Of a stretch of DNA of 64,000 bases, positions 1 through 9,051 are shown one piece after another (position 1 is the stretch's first letter; every line of letters begins with the position of its first letter). The DNA is from JANRIC01 sp033765345 (GTDB lineage Bacteria > Bacteroidota > Bacteroidia > Cytophagales > Microscillaceae): NCBI GenBank assembly GCA_033765345.1, contig JANRIC010000120.1, positions 1 to 64,000 of the forward strand. The letters run 5' to 3'. A program made the position numbers and the translations under genes. Below the pieces are notes generated by a model. That model was not told the DNA's origin. It searched no databases and saw nothing but the letters and a program-made list of their open reading frames with translations.

Positions 1-69
1 TCTTGTTGGAAAAAGAAACGATATTGCATCCCATTGAGAATCGGACAGTTTTTCAAATTGTGTAGTCAT
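1..69 (-). CDS. IS5-like transposase, N-terminal fragment cut by window edge
   Basis: On the minus strand an ATG at 69 opens a frame that runs off the left edge, giving 23 residues. They contain the short motif KLSDSQWDAI, which resembles the opening of IS5-family transposases (DUF4096-type N-terminus, usually L-[ST]-D-x-[QE]-W). Only the first residues are visible, so no catalytic DDE residue can be checked and the terminal repeat of the element cannot be defined. The next 180 bases to the deacetylase gene are AT-rich and carry no recognisable gene. The call rests on one short motif and is tentative. Confidence 0.5.
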   Translation of the reverse strand, partial: MTTQFEKLSDSQWDAISFLFPTR

Positions 70-252
70 TATTTTTGGTTTTGGTCAACTCAAAAATAGA
101 CCCGATTCTCTAATTTTGAAAATCCCCAACAACTTCTAAAATAAACAAAATTTCTAATTTGAGTCAATAGGCTGGAAGATAAAATTTTTTTAAATATTTT
201 TGAGGTTGTTTAGGATAAATATTATCCAAAAACCAAGAAGAAAGAAAAGAAT

Positions 253-1155
253 ATGCTGAAAATAGCCTGGACTGAAGAATATGTTTTGCCTCTTCCGCCC
301 AAACACCGCTTCCCTATGGAAAAATATGCCCTGATACCCGAACAATTGTTGTATGAAGGGACTGTCAAGGATGAGAATTTTTTCCAACCGGGAGTTTTGA
401 CAGAAGAACTCATTCTGAGTGTGCATCAACCAGCCTACTGGGACAAGCTCAAAAATCTGGAACTGACCAAACAGGAAATCCGTTCGGCCGGGTTCCCACT
501 CAATAGAGCTTTGGTAGACCGTGAAAAACGTATTGGACAAGGAACCCTGGAATGTTCATTGTTTGCGCTGCAATTTGGTATCGCAATGAATGTAGCCGGA
601 GGTACACACCACGCATTTTCCTACAAAGGGGAAGGCTTTTGCTTAATTAACGATATAGCTGTAGCTGCTAGGCATTTGCTGCATAAAAAGCTAGTCAGCC
701 AAATTCTGGTGATTGACCTTGACGTGCATCAGGGCAATGGTACTGCCGAAATCTTCCAGAATGAGCCACAGGTTTTTACTTTCAGTATGCACGGAGCCAA
801 AAATTACCCTTTGCGTAAAGAAATTTCCGACCTGGACATCGGGCTGCCCGATTTTACAGAAGATACTTTCTACCTCAAAGTACTCAAAGAAACTCTACCC
901 AGACTCATAGACCAGGTGGAACCTGATTTTGTGTTCTACCTCGCTGGTGTAGACATCCTCGCTACCGACAAACTGGGCAGACTCGGCGTAAGCCCCCTGG
1001 GCTGCAAAGAAAGAGATAGATTTGTACTGGATATTTGTAAAAGGTCGGAGCTCCCAACCGTCGTATTGATGGGAGGGGGGTACTCCCCAAAAATAGCCGA
1101 CATCGTAGAGGCACACGCCAATACATTTCGTTTAGCCCAAGAGATTTTCTTTTAG
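253..1155 (+). CDS. Histone deacetylase family protein (AcuC/HDAC-like)
   Basis: A 300-residue zinc-dependent amidohydrolase of the histone deacetylase/acetoin-utilisation superfamily, close to full family length. Visible signatures are GGTHHAF at 116-122 (tandem active-site histidines), GFCLIND near 128-134, DLDVHQGNGT at 155-164, FSMHG near 177-181, AGVD at 231-234 and a Gly-rich GGGY near the C-terminus. D157, H159 and D234 fit the zinc ligands. No signal peptide, so cytoplasmic. The substrate is unknown; bacterial members remove acyl groups from lysines, polyamines or acetyl-CoA synthetase. The ATG at 253 follows an A/G-rich stretch and gives a normal N-terminus. It stands alone, with a converging PP2C gene downstream. 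Confidence 0.9.
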   Translation: MLKIAWTEEYVLPLPPKHRFPMEKYALIPEQLLYEGTVKDENFFQPGVLTEELILSVHQPAYWDKLKNLELTKQEIRSAGFPLNRALVDREKRIGQGTLECSLFALQFGIAMNVAGGTHHAFSYKGEGFCLINDIAVAARHLLHKKLVSQILVIDLDVHQGNGTAEIFQNEPQVFTFSMHGAKNYPLRKEISDLDIGLPDFTEDTFYLKVLKETLPRLIDQVEPDFVFYLAGVDILATDKLGRLGVSPLGCKERDRFVLDICKRSELPTVVLMGGGYSPKIADIVEAHANTFRLAQEIFF

Positions 1156-1182
1156 GGAGTTTGGGATGTCAGAGGTTGGTTC

Positions 1183-1257
1183 TCCAAATTTTAGGAGAAG
1201 GTTTTTGGGTTCTGAAAAGCTTGTCCAAGTTTTGGGAGAAGGTTTTTGGGGGATGAA
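1183..1257. repeat. Two imperfect copies of a 34-bp unit (period 41)
   Basis: Copies at about 1183-1216 and 1224-1257 share TCCAA-TTTT-GGAGAAGGTT and the following T/G tract, with a few substitutions. They lie in the convergent gap between the deacetylase and the phosphatase. No function is evident. Confidence 0.6.
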
Positions 1258-1286
1258 ATCACCCCCGAAAATGCTCTCCTCGCACC

Positions 1287-2153
1287 TCAACCCGCCAGAT
1301 AGATACCCACGACCATTGTTTTATCATCGGGTTCATTTTTGAGTTTGGAATTACCCTCAAGAAGAAATTTCCCCCATTTTTCCTGAATAGCAGTATAATT
1401 GAGTTTGCCTGTGTGCATTTGGTGCAGATTTTTGACGATAGGGTTGAAAAATTTATCGAAAGGTTGGTTGGGATCGATGTATTTCTGGGTTTTTTCATCC
1501 CAGATATTACAGATAAAAGAATGCCTTTCGCAGCCGTCAGACATAAGAGCAAAGGCCAGGGGAGTTTCGTGAATCACTTGACTCTCGATAAAATCATCCA
1601 GATTTTCTTCTTCCCAGATATCAGAACTCATGAATACGGTTTCATTGGCATATTCGCCTCGCCAAGGGCGAATGGCAGCTTTCCACTCCATATCTCGGTT
1701 GCAGTAGCCACAACGCCCATCGCCGATATGCGTCACCAGCAAACCCAGAGGAGAATATATCAATACGATGAGTGTAGAAGATAAATTTTTAATATCGGTT
1801 TTTTCCTGGATGGCAAAGATTTCAAGTTTTCTTCGGATTTCCAGAAGGGTATTTTTGGCTTTGGCTTTCCAGATTTCGGATGATGGGAGGCTGCTTTGTT
1901 GGTGCCACTTTTCTTGTATGATAAGCTCTTTAAAAAGTATCGCAGATTCTTTGGTAAGAAATTCTGAACCTTTGTAGGCCGACTCGACCGAGCCGGCTCC
2001 ATCTGCTACTACGGTTATTCCCCAATAGGCGTTGATGGGTTCGATAAAATTATGATCCTGGCATGGGGTGTTGTTTTTAAGGTGTGCATGCCCCGGCACA
2101 GAAGCTCCCACAACCAACCAACCGGATATTTCCTTTGTTTCGTGCTTTGCCAT
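1287..2153 (-). CDS. PP2C-family protein phosphatase of a TerY-P-like cluster
   Basis: A 288-residue PP2C-type metal-dependent Ser/Thr phosphatase. Metal-binding motifs follow the family order: CQDHN at 31-35, VADGAGS at 49-55, STLIVLIY near 126-133, IGDGRCG at 143-149, LMSDG at 203-207 and a C-terminal DDKT near 276-279. No membrane segment. It is the last gene of a minus-strand run (vWA, kinase, vWA, phosphatase) with gaps of 48, 104 and 51 bp, so it is probably co-transcribed and reverses phosphorylation by the kinase encoded two genes upstream. vWA + kinase + PP2C is the composition of TerY-P triads linked to tellurite-resistance-type stress systems; that role is inferred from composition, not shown. 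Confidence 0.88.
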   Translation of the reverse strand: MAKHETKEISGWLVVGASVPGHAHLKNNTPCQDHNFIEPINAYWGITVVADGAGSVESAYKGSEFLTKESAILFKELIIQEKWHQQSSLPSSEIWKAKAKNTLLEIRRKLEIFAIQEKTDIKNLSSTLIVLIYSPLGLLVTHIGDGRCGYCNRDMEWKAAIRPWRGEYANETVFMSSDIWEEENLDDFIESQVIHETPLAFALMSDGCERHSFICNIWDEKTQKYIDPNQPFDKFFNPIVKNLHQMHTGKLNYTAIQEKWGKFLLEGNSKLKNEPDDKTMVVGIYLAG

Positions 2154-2204
2154 TGATAAACAGTCAATTTATAAAATATTTAAAGATATTTCTTGCTCTA
2201 GGAT

Positions 2205-2879
2205 TTATATTTCCAATTGTCCCCAGCCTGAAGTATCCGGGAAATAAACCTTATCACCCTCATTAGATTTGGTAATAATGCCAATGCTGTTACTCAGCCA
2301 TTGGAAAAACTCAATAAAATTAAGCCCCTTCAGCATCATGGGTGGTGTGCTTGGATGAGCAATCTGCTTTAGGATTTCCATATTGGCATCTTGTACACCA
2401 ATCGGGAAAAACATAAATTTTTTCTCATTTACGCCTTCGGTGATTTCCAACGTGATCCCTTCAATGTCTTGGTCGGTATCTGGTGTGCCGTCGGTAATTA
2501 AAATAATAAAGGGTCGGTAATAAGATTGACCTGTTTCTTTGTACCAGCGTTTGCGGGCTTCCACTTTCTCAACTGCCGAACGCACACCTGCCACGAGCTT
2601 GGTCGTACCACGGGCTTTGAGAATAGGCATTACAAATTTATCAATCAGAGCCGGTTCCTGGATGCACTTGACATTAGAGTTAAAGGCAATGATACAAACC
2701 TCAAGACGTTGTGAGGCTATTTCGTCATTCCTTACTTGGCGATGAAATTCATCCAAACCGCGATTTAATTCACGGATACGCTCTCCGATCATAGAACCGG
2801 AGACATCTAACACCAAAATACACAAACACTTTTGTTCAAAATTGTCGGGCGTTTCGGCCGCAAAATCATCAAATGCCAT
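2205..2879 (-). CDS. TerY-like vWA domain protein (copy 1)
   Basis: A 224-residue single-domain von Willebrand factor A protein. The MIDAS metal site is intact: DVSGS at 25-29, a threonine in the GTTKL segment, and ITDGTPD in the second half. The open frame extends 24 codons upstream, but I choose the internal ATG at 2879 because the resulting N-terminus (MAFDDFAAETPDNFEQK) matches the paralogue at 4913-5587 almost residue for residue and gives exactly the same length. There is no signal peptide. TerY-type vWA proteins act as intracellular, metal-dependent adaptors. It sits between the kinase and phosphatase genes, consistent with presenting substrates to them (inference). Confidence 0.88.
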   Translation of the reverse strand: MAFDDFAAETPDNFEQKCLCILVLDVSGSMIGERIRELNRGLDEFHRQVRNDEIASQRLEVCIIAFNSNVKCIQEPALIDKFVMPILKARGTTKLVAGVRSAVEKVEARKRWYKETGQSYYRPFIILITDGTPDTDQDIEGITLEITEGVNEKKFMFFPIGVQDANMEILKQIAHPSTPPMMLKGLNFIEFFQWLSNSIGIITKSNEGDKVYFPDTSGWGQLEI

Positions 2880-2983
2880 AGATGAAGAGATTAAAAATGT
2901 ATTTTTGTCTAAAGTATATACAATTAATTGATTTATGAATAAGCAGAGCATAAATTCTGATAAGATAAAGCCTTCTGCTTTTT

Positions 2984-4864
2984 TTAGTTTTTAATGATAC
3001 TTCGAGTGATTTCACCATAGGTATTGATGTCATATTCTCTTTCAAAGCGTGTGACCGTGGCTACACCGTCACTAAAGCTGGTTGCATTGTCCCAAGCTAA
3101 AGCAATGGCTACTTGGCCTTTTTTATTAATATAACCCCACTTGCCATTTATCTCTATGGCTGCCAGTCCTTCCCTAAACGGATAAGCCATATCAAATTGG
3201 GCTGGGATGACTAAGATTCCTTTTTCATCGATATATCCATACATTCCGTCTTTTTTGAGAAGTGCCAAACCTTCGCTAAAATCATAAATTTTATCCCCAT
3301 CTAACTCAAAAAGTTTATTTCCTTCCAAATCAATAAACATATATTTACCATTCTGAGAAACCAAGGCTCTTCCATTGCGAAAATCATACGCATCTTCAAA
3401 AACAGGTTTTACGATAAATTTCCCCTGACGATCTACAAAGCCGTATAGTCCCTGATTTCTGACCCTACCTCGTCCTTCCTTAAAGTCATATACCCAATCG
3501 TATTTTGCTTCTAAGATGATTTCCTGGGTTTTTACATCCAGATAACCCCAACGCCCGTTATCTAGGGTAATGGAAATACCTTCGCTCGGAAAATCAAAAT
3601 AATCTTTGTCAGGATGATGGTCATAAGAGGACATTCTCAGGTCATTGCTAGAAGATTTTACTTCTTTGCCAAATCGGGTATCTCCCTCTCGGATGAGCTT
3701 TTGCGCCCTATAATAACCAGAAAGGTTTACCACACCAAAAGAAGACCCCAATAAAACAATAAAAATAAGAAGAGAAGGAAGGATTCCACTCGTAGACTTG
3801 GGATTCATCGTACCGAAATGCATGGGCTCACGATGCAGTTTTTCCAGGTTAATTTTAGGGATTTTCCAGCTAAAGTGTAAATTCAGGAGTTTATTTAAAT
3901 AAAAATTTCGGGGTTGGGCTTGTACAAGTACCTGACACCAATCAGCCGCAGAAGGTCGTTTGGAGGGTAAAAACTGGCCTTCTTCAAAGCAATTCAGAAA
4001 AAGTTTACGGACTTTGTAAGGAGCTTCCTTGAATTTTTTGTGAGGCTCCGGAATTATCTCAAAATGTTCGGATTTTTGTCCCTGGGGAAACAAACCCTCG
4101 ATGATTTTTTGTTCATTAGAATTTAAATGGGCGTAATTTCCCTTAGTTGTACCAGCGTAGGGATGAATGCCAAATAAAATTTTATAAAAAAGCACTGAGA
4201 TAGAAAAACGGTCCCAGGTTTCATCGATTACATCTTTTTTGAGGTTAGTTTCAGTAAATTCAGCCGGGCTATATTCGGGTGTGAGTCTTTCAGCTGGGAA
4301 AATCAGCTCTTTTCCGTTGGCAATAGCAATAGAATCAATATCTACAATAGAAACTCGTCCGTCGAAACTGATTTTGATGTTTTCGGGCTTGAGGTCTACA
4401 AAAGTAAATTTTCCGCCACGGTGTACCTGATTGACGGCAGCTGCAATGTTATAACATATCTTTAGCCTGTTTTTAAGCCCTTGTGGAGCGTTCCGGTTGT
4501 ATTTATCATGCCATTCTTTGGGAAGCCTATCCGAATTTCCAAAAGTACACAAAGAAGTGAGATCAAATTCTCCAAGGGCTTTTTTCATGATAAAACCTAT
4601 AAACCTGCCATCGGTCTGATACACAATATCTTCTGGGAATATCACACTAAGCGGTTCTTTTAGTTGGGGCTTGTGTTTGATCAGGTATTCAATTTTTTCT
4701 TGTTTGAGGGGGGCTTTCTCGATATCTCTATAGATTTTTACTACATAACCAGCCAGATGAGCAGGATAAATAATTTCGTACACACTTCCCTCGGCACCTA
4801 TTCCAAGTGCTTCAGACTTGATTTCAATGGGTTGAAATTTTCCGTTTAAAAGTTGTAGGGACAT
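2984..4864 (-). CDS. Membrane-anchored Ser/Thr protein kinase with C-terminal WG repeats
   Basis: A 626-residue protein. Residues 1-310 form a protein kinase fold: Gly-rich loop GIGAEGSVYE (21-30), VVKIY with the ATP lysine K43, a catalytic segment FVDLKPENIKI (D157 replacing the usual HRD context), DID at 175-177 in place of DFG, and TPEYSPAEF (195-203). A hydrophobic helix at about 360-378 is the only membrane segment. Residues 400-626 carry about five WG-type repeats (for example GRWGYLD, GLYGFVD, GKYMFID, GMYGYID, GKWGYIN), predicted to lie on the other side of the membrane as a sensor or binding platform. It lies between the two vWA genes. DID for DFG is common in TerY-P-linked kinases. 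The ligand of the repeat region is unknown. Confidence 0.88.
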   Translation of the reverse strand: MSLQLLNGKFQPIEIKSEALGIGAEGSVYEIIYPAHLAGYVVKIYRDIEKAPLKQEKIEYLIKHKPQLKEPLSVIFPEDIVYQTDGRFIGFIMKKALGEFDLTSLCTFGNSDRLPKEWHDKYNRNAPQGLKNRLKICYNIAAAVNQVHRGGKFTFVDLKPENIKISFDGRVSIVDIDSIAIANGKELIFPAERLTPEYSPAEFTETNLKKDVIDETWDRFSISVLFYKILFGIHPYAGTTKGNYAHLNSNEQKIIEGLFPQGQKSEHFEIIPEPHKKFKEAPYKVRKLFLNCFEEGQFLPSKRPSAADWCQVLVQAQPRNFYLNKLLNLHFSWKIPKINLEKLHREPMHFGTMNPKSTSGILPSLLIFIVLLGSSFGVVNLSGYYRAQKLIREGDTRFGKEVKSSSNDLRMSSYDHHPDKDYFDFPSEGISITLDNGRWGYLDVKTQEIILEAKYDWVYDFKEGRGRVRNQGLYGFVDRQGKFIVKPVFEDAYDFRNGRALVSQNGKYMFIDLEGNKLFELDGDKIYDFSEGLALLKKDGMYGYIDEKGILVIPAQFDMAYPFREGLAAIEINGKWGYINKKGQVAIALAWDNATSFSDGVATVTRFEREYDINTYGEITRSIIKN

Positions 4865-4912
4865 AGAGTTGGTTTTTAAAAAAGATAACGAATAAATATA
4901 GGCAAAAATTAA

Positions 4913-5587
4913 TTAAATCGCAATTTGTCCCCAATGTCCTGCATCAGGTAGGCGAATTATCTCTCCTTCCTGCGAACGAGTAATGACCCCCACGCTATTA
5001 CTAAGCCATTGGAAAAATTCCATAAAATTCAAACCTTTTAGTTTCATAGGCGGAGCAGCAGGATGGGTAATATGCCTCAATACATCCATATTGGCATTTT
5101 CTACCCCAACAGGATAAAATAAAAAACGTTTTTTATTGACTCCCTCATTGATTTCAAGCATCAATTCTTCCAAATCTTGGTCTGCATCCGGCTCACCATC
5201 AGTAATTAAAATAATAAAAGGGCGGTAATAAGGTTGTCCAGTTTTGCGGTACCACATTTTGCGGCTAATTACTTTGAGGATGGCTTCTCTGATACCTCTG
5301 GCTAGTTGGGTAGAGCCATTGGCTTCTAAGGTAGGCATCTGAAAGTTTTTTATCAGAGCGGGTTCTTGAATACATTTCACCTCATTGGCAAATGTAATAA
5401 TACTTACTTCCAGCCTCTCGGCTGCGGTTTCATTTTTAATGATCTGATAGCGAAACTCCTGCAGCCCGCGGTTCAGCTCACGAATAGGATCACCAACCAT
5501 AGAGCCTGATACGTCTAATGTGAGTACGCAAAGGCATTTTTGTTCATAATTTTCCGGAGTTTCTACGCTAAAATCGCCAATTGCCAT
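4913..5587 (-). CDS. TerY-like vWA domain protein (copy 2)
   Basis: A 224-residue vWA protein, a clear paralogue of the one at 2205-2879 and of identical length, differing throughout by scattered substitutions. The MIDAS motif DVSGSM is at 25-30, followed by ELNRGL, the NGSTQLARG segment carrying the MIDAS threonine, and ITDGEPD. No signal peptide. It is the first gene of the putative four-gene minus-strand operon, 48 bp upstream of the kinase. A tandem vWA pair in one TerY-P-like cluster suggests either alternative substrate adaptors or a heterodimer (inference). Confidence 0.88.
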   Translation of the reverse strand: MAIGDFSVETPENYEQKCLCVLTLDVSGSMVGDPIRELNRGLQEFRYQIIKNETAAERLEVSIITFANEVKCIQEPALIKNFQMPTLEANGSTQLARGIREAILKVISRKMWYRKTGQPYYRPFIILITDGEPDADQDLEELMLEINEGVNKKRFLFYPVGVENANMDVLRHITHPAAPPMKLKGLNFMEFFQWLSNSVGVITRSQEGEIIRLPDAGHWGQIAI

Positions 5588-5720
5588 AAATGTTTTTTAT
5601 TATGTCAATAAAGATAATAATTTTTAGGGAAACTTTATGATACAAAAAAAGGATTAATTTATCTTTTATAAAGATTGTGCATCAATACTCAAACTCTAGA
5701 TAGATCGGTGTCTGGGGGTT

Positions 5721-6779
5721 TTAATTGGCGGTACGAATATATTCCAGCGTTTTGCCAGATTCGTTTTTACAGGTAAATGCAGTGCGATCGGCATTGTAAG
5801 TAATGATGATCTGTTCGGGTGAGTTGGGAAATTGAGCGATAATCTTATTTTTATCTTTATCTATTTCAATAATATCGAGAGATTGCTCGGAGGAGATGTC
5901 GGCGGACTCCTGGTAGAGGATATTTACTTGATCAAAAAACTCTTCTATTCGAAGTACTTCTCCTTTATTTTTGGCTTTGAAACTTCCTGAGAAGCTGGAA
6001 TATTTTTCTTTAATCAGTTCTATATTTCCCTGATCATCTGATTGAAAATTCTGCTCGAAGTTTTCAATAAAGTCTTCACTTTGACCAAACATTTCTCCTT
6101 TTTTAACTGCCTGACCCTGTACTTCAATTTTACCGTTTTTATGTACTGTGGCAGTCCATTTGTTCTGCATATCCACATACGCAGCCAATCCTCCGATTCT
6201 AACCACATCAATCAGTTTACCTTCCAGGTTGTAATTGGCGAGGTAGGTGTAGGAGTAGTATCCTTCCATAAAAGTGGGGATATATTTAAAAATTACGGTA
6301 TGATAATTTTGGCTGATTTCTAATTTATTTACAAAACCGAAATTTAGAACGGCAAAGGCATTATTTTCAACATTGATGTATCGGTCTTCCAATCCTTTGC
6401 GGGTGATTTCTTTTATTTCCTCGTTTTCCCAGAGTTCTTTGAAGTTTTCTGGGGAAGATTCCTGAGAAGCATCTAAAATATGTTTAATTACTATGTTGGC
6501 AGGGATGGTGTCCTGAATTTCGTACTTTTCGTCTGTTTGAAATGGCAGTTCTGCGAGCTGAAAAGTTTGGATAAAGTCTAAGACATTCTGAGACGAATCA
6601 TCCGATTCGATTTTTTCAAGGGGATGTATATCGGAAGATTGTGCGTATACCGATGAGGTAAGAACGACCAGAATATATATAAAGGAATAGATGAAAACGA
6701 TTTTGAAAAATTGATTGAAACTTTGCATAGGTTTTAATGGGCTTTGAGACCAGTTTCGAATTTTTTGATTACTTTTCAT
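5721..6779 (-). CDS. Secreted or periplasmic protein of unknown function
   Basis: A 352-residue protein with an N-terminal hydrophobic stretch (IVFIYSFIYILVVLTSS) followed by VYAQ, a typical Bacteroidota signal-peptidase I site. The signal peptide looks more canonical if translation begins at the internal ATG at 6728 (residue 18), so the start is uncertain. The mature part is acidic and soluble, rich in short beta-prone segments, with no cysteine pair, sorting domain or recognised family. It is divergent from the mogA-like gene with an 88-bp gap and lies downstream-facing toward the vWA cluster, separated by 133 bp. I do not recognise it. Confidence 0.6.
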   Translation of the reverse strand: MKSNQKIRNWSQSPLKPMQSFNQFFKIVFIYSFIYILVVLTSSVYAQSSDIHPLEKIESDDSSQNVLDFIQTFQLAELPFQTDEKYEIQDTIPANIVIKHILDASQESSPENFKELWENEEIKEITRKGLEDRYINVENNAFAVLNFGFVNKLEISQNYHTVIFKYIPTFMEGYYSYTYLANYNLEGKLIDVVRIGGLAAYVDMQNKWTATVHKNGKIEVQGQAVKKGEMFGQSEDFIENFEQNFQSDDQGNIELIKEKYSSFSGSFKAKNKGEVLRIEEFFDQVNILYQESADISSEQSLDIIEIDKDKNKIIAQFPNSPEQIIITYNADRTAFTCKNESGKTLEYIRTAN

Positions 6780-6867
6780 ACATATATATACGCTTTATAA
6801 GTAATTTAGTGCCTGAAAAATGATTTTTATTTGTATTTATTGAAAATTTTTATAAGAGAGTTACACC

Positions 6868-7416
6868 ATGGATCAAAAGCAGTCCCAACCCATAAAAATT
6901 GGGATTATTAACATATCTGATCGCGCTAGCCAGGGTATTTATGAAGATATTCCGGGTAAAGCAATCGTAAGTACTTTGAAGGAATACCTGATTTCGCCTT
7001 GGGAGTCAGTCTATAAGGTCATTCCTGATGAGCAAGGCCTAATTGAGGATACTTTAAAGACGATGGCTGATCAGGAAGGCTGTTGTCTGGTAGTGACCTC
7101 CGGAGGTACCGGACCTTCCAAACGGGATGTAACTCCTGAAGCAACCGAGGCAGTTTGTGAAAAGATATTACCAGGATTTGGAGAGCTAATGCGCCGAGAA
7201 AGCCTACGATATGTACCTACTGCTATTCTATCAAGGCAAACGGCAGGCATTCGGGGGCAAACTTTGATCATCAATTTGCCAGGCAAGCCCAAATCTATCA
7301 GGGAATGCCTTGATGCCGTATTTCCGGCAGTGCCTTATTGCATTGACCTGATCGGAGGGCCTTATTTAGAAGTGAATGAGCAGGTGATAAAGGTATTCCG
7401 ACCCAAAACGGATTAA
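6868..7416 (+). CDS. mog: Molybdopterin adenylyltransferase MogA
   Basis: A 182-residue cytoplasmic enzyme that adenylylates molybdopterin in molybdenum-cofactor synthesis. It shows the MogA/MoaB signature TSGGTGPSKRDVTPEAT (about 78-94), the catalytic PGFGELMR segment, PTAILSR, and LPGKPKSIREC near 150-160. The C-terminal PYCIDLIGGPY and FRPK motifs resemble E. coli MogA rather than the shorter MoaB. Length is normal (MogA about 195). No other cofactor genes are adjacent. Its stop codon overlaps the stop of the converging coaE by four bases, in a TTAA shared by both. Confidence 0.92.
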   Translation: MDQKQSQPIKIGIINISDRASQGIYEDIPGKAIVSTLKEYLISPWESVYKVIPDEQGLIEDTLKTMADQEGCCLVVTSGGTGPSKRDVTPEATEAVCEKILPGFGELMRRESLRYVPTAILSRQTAGIRGQTLIINLPGKPKSIRECLDAVFPAVPYCIDLIGGPYLEVNEQVIKVFRPKTD

Positions 7417-8039
7417 TTTGTTTGGGATTTTTGACTAAGCACTAAGAATGACTGATGGAGTTGTAAAACTTGTGGTAATACGGCCTGCTTTTCATCATTA
7501 AATAGGATATGGTGGGCTTTGTTCATTTTTTCTTCTTCTGGCATTTGTTTGGAGATAATTGCCTGGATTTCTTCGGGGCTTCGGTGTGCGTCTCTGCTTT
7601 GAATTCTGCGAATCCTGAGATCAATAGGGGCAAAAACGGTAATTACCCGATCAAGCTGAAGGTAACGCCCCGATTCAAACATCAGGGCGGCTTCATTGAG
7701 CAGATAAGGAGCTTTTTTATGGTCTTGAACCCAGTACGAAAAATCTTCCCCCACACGAGGATGCACCAATGCATTGATCAATTTGACCTTTTCTTCCTGA
7801 CTAAATACCTGAGCGGCTAGGTAGGCACGATTCAGCAATCCTGCCTGATCATAAGATTCAGTACCAAAATGTTGGATGATTTCCTGTTTGAGAAGCAGGT
7901 CATGATTCATCAACCATTTGGCACGGCTATCGGCTTCATAAATCGGGATTCCTAATATACTGAAAATGCGACAGATTGTAGTTTTGCCCGAACCGATTCC
8001 TCCGGTGATGCCTACTAAAAGGGGGTTATTTTCCGTCAT
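7413..8039 (-). CDS. coaE: Dephospho-CoA kinase
   Basis: A 208-residue P-loop kinase catalysing the last step of coenzyme A synthesis, phosphorylation of dephospho-CoA at the ribose 3'-OH. The Walker A motif GITGGIGSGKTT lies at 10-21 and is followed by the acceptor-binding segment IPIYEADSRAKWL. The lid and base-recognition parts (HPRV, RIRRIQSRD) are also present. It overlaps the upstream ybbR-like gene by 14 bp and converges on mog. The order yajC, ybbR-like, coaE on one strand is a recurrent Bacteroidota arrangement. Confidence 0.93.
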   Translation of the reverse strand: MTENNPLLVGITGGIGSGKTTICRIFSILGIPIYEADSRAKWLMNHDLLLKQEIIQHFGTESYDQAGLLNRAYLAAQVFSQEEKVKLINALVHPRVGEDFSYWVQDHKKAPYLLNEAALMFESGRYLQLDRVITVFAPIDLRIRRIQSRDAHRSPEEIQAIISKQMPEEEKMNKAHHILFNDEKQAVLPQVLQLHQSFLVLSQKSQTN

Positions 8040-9033
8040 AATCTAATTTGACACGTGGTCTGAAGCTAATGTCTTGATTTCGAACAAAAGCAGGTTTGTG
8101 TTTGAGAATTAAAGCTACGGTAGTATCTGTAACCCGGAAAGTGCGAAAATCTGCAAAAATCCGAAAATCAGATAACCGGACTTTGCCTAAATCTTTTTGA
8201 GCAAAGGTATAAGTAATTTCAGTAATTCTATGATCACGATGGAGTGAATACGAAGTGCCTTGGGGAAAATTAGCCACATCGATAATCAGATTGGCACTTT
8301 TAGTCACAAACAAAGTAGGGTTGAAAGAAACAGAAATTTTTTCAGTATCTTTTAGAATAAGCCCTGCGTGTTTGTGTTTGATTACAAGGGGAATTTTTTT
8401 ACGAAAGGGTTTGTCAATACGGCGATCCGAGATTTCAATTGCTAAGGGGTCAGGGAGTGCGCTGAGTACTTTACGGGGTCCGTTGAGGGCTACTTTATCG
8501 GGATATACGCTGATGGGGTCAATCACCCTAAAACCCTCTTTGAGAGAAAGAGAGTTGCTGTCGACACGAATCCGAAAAGTGCGATCTATTCTCTGGTCTA
8601 AATTCATAAAAATGGTATCCACCAGGATTTCCTCTAATTTTAAGCCATCCATGACATTTGTCACATATACCTTTAAGGAAGAACCGAGAATGAAGTTAGG
8701 GCTATTTAAAGGATCTTTGATTTCATATCGAATAGGTTTTACTCTAATTCTGAGTACTTTTTTCATGATTTGCCATCCTGAACCTTTGACACTTATTGGG
8801 ATTTCTTTGGGGAAAGGTTTGATGGCGATAAATTTTTTGTGATGATATACAAACTGAACCGGATGATTGATGATTTCTGTTCGTTCTTTGCTGAGGGCAT
8901 TTAGAAACCAAAGCAGGGTTGCACCCAATGTGCAATATAAAAAGGCCTGAATCTTTTTTTTCTCAGGATGAAAAAAAAGATTTGCAACTCCGGAGGAGAC
9001 ACTAAAAAAAAGTTTTTTATTCAGTTTAAACAC
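8026..9033 (-). CDS. YbbR/CdaR-like domain protein
   Basis: A 335-residue protein with an N-terminal membrane helix at roughly 30-48 (FLYCTLGATLLWFLNALS) and a beta-rich extracytoplasmic part. Its spaced repeats (for example IPISVKGSGW, NLDQRIDRTFRIRV, VALNGPRKVL) fit the tandem YbbR folds of CdaR-like proteins. In Firmicutes such proteins regulate a diadenylate cyclase; in Bacteroidota the role is not established and no cyclase gene is nearby. It sits between yajC and coaE, overlapping coaE by 14 bp. The family call comes from topology, position and repeat style, not a strong motif. Confidence 0.75.
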   Translation of the reverse strand: MFKLNKKLFFSVSSGVANLFFHPEKKKIQAFLYCTLGATLLWFLNALSKERTEIINHPVQFVYHHKKFIAIKPFPKEIPISVKGSGWQIMKKVLRIRVKPIRYEIKDPLNSPNFILGSSLKVYVTNVMDGLKLEEILVDTIFMNLDQRIDRTFRIRVDSNSLSLKEGFRVIDPISVYPDKVALNGPRKVLSALPDPLAIEISDRRIDKPFRKKIPLVIKHKHAGLILKDTEKISVSFNPTLFVTKSANLIIDVANFPQGTSYSLHRDHRITEITYTFAQKDLGKVRLSDFRIFADFRTFRVTDTTVALILKHKPAFVRNQDISFRPRVKLDYDGK

Positions 9034-9051
9034 CAGTCACTTACTATGGTT

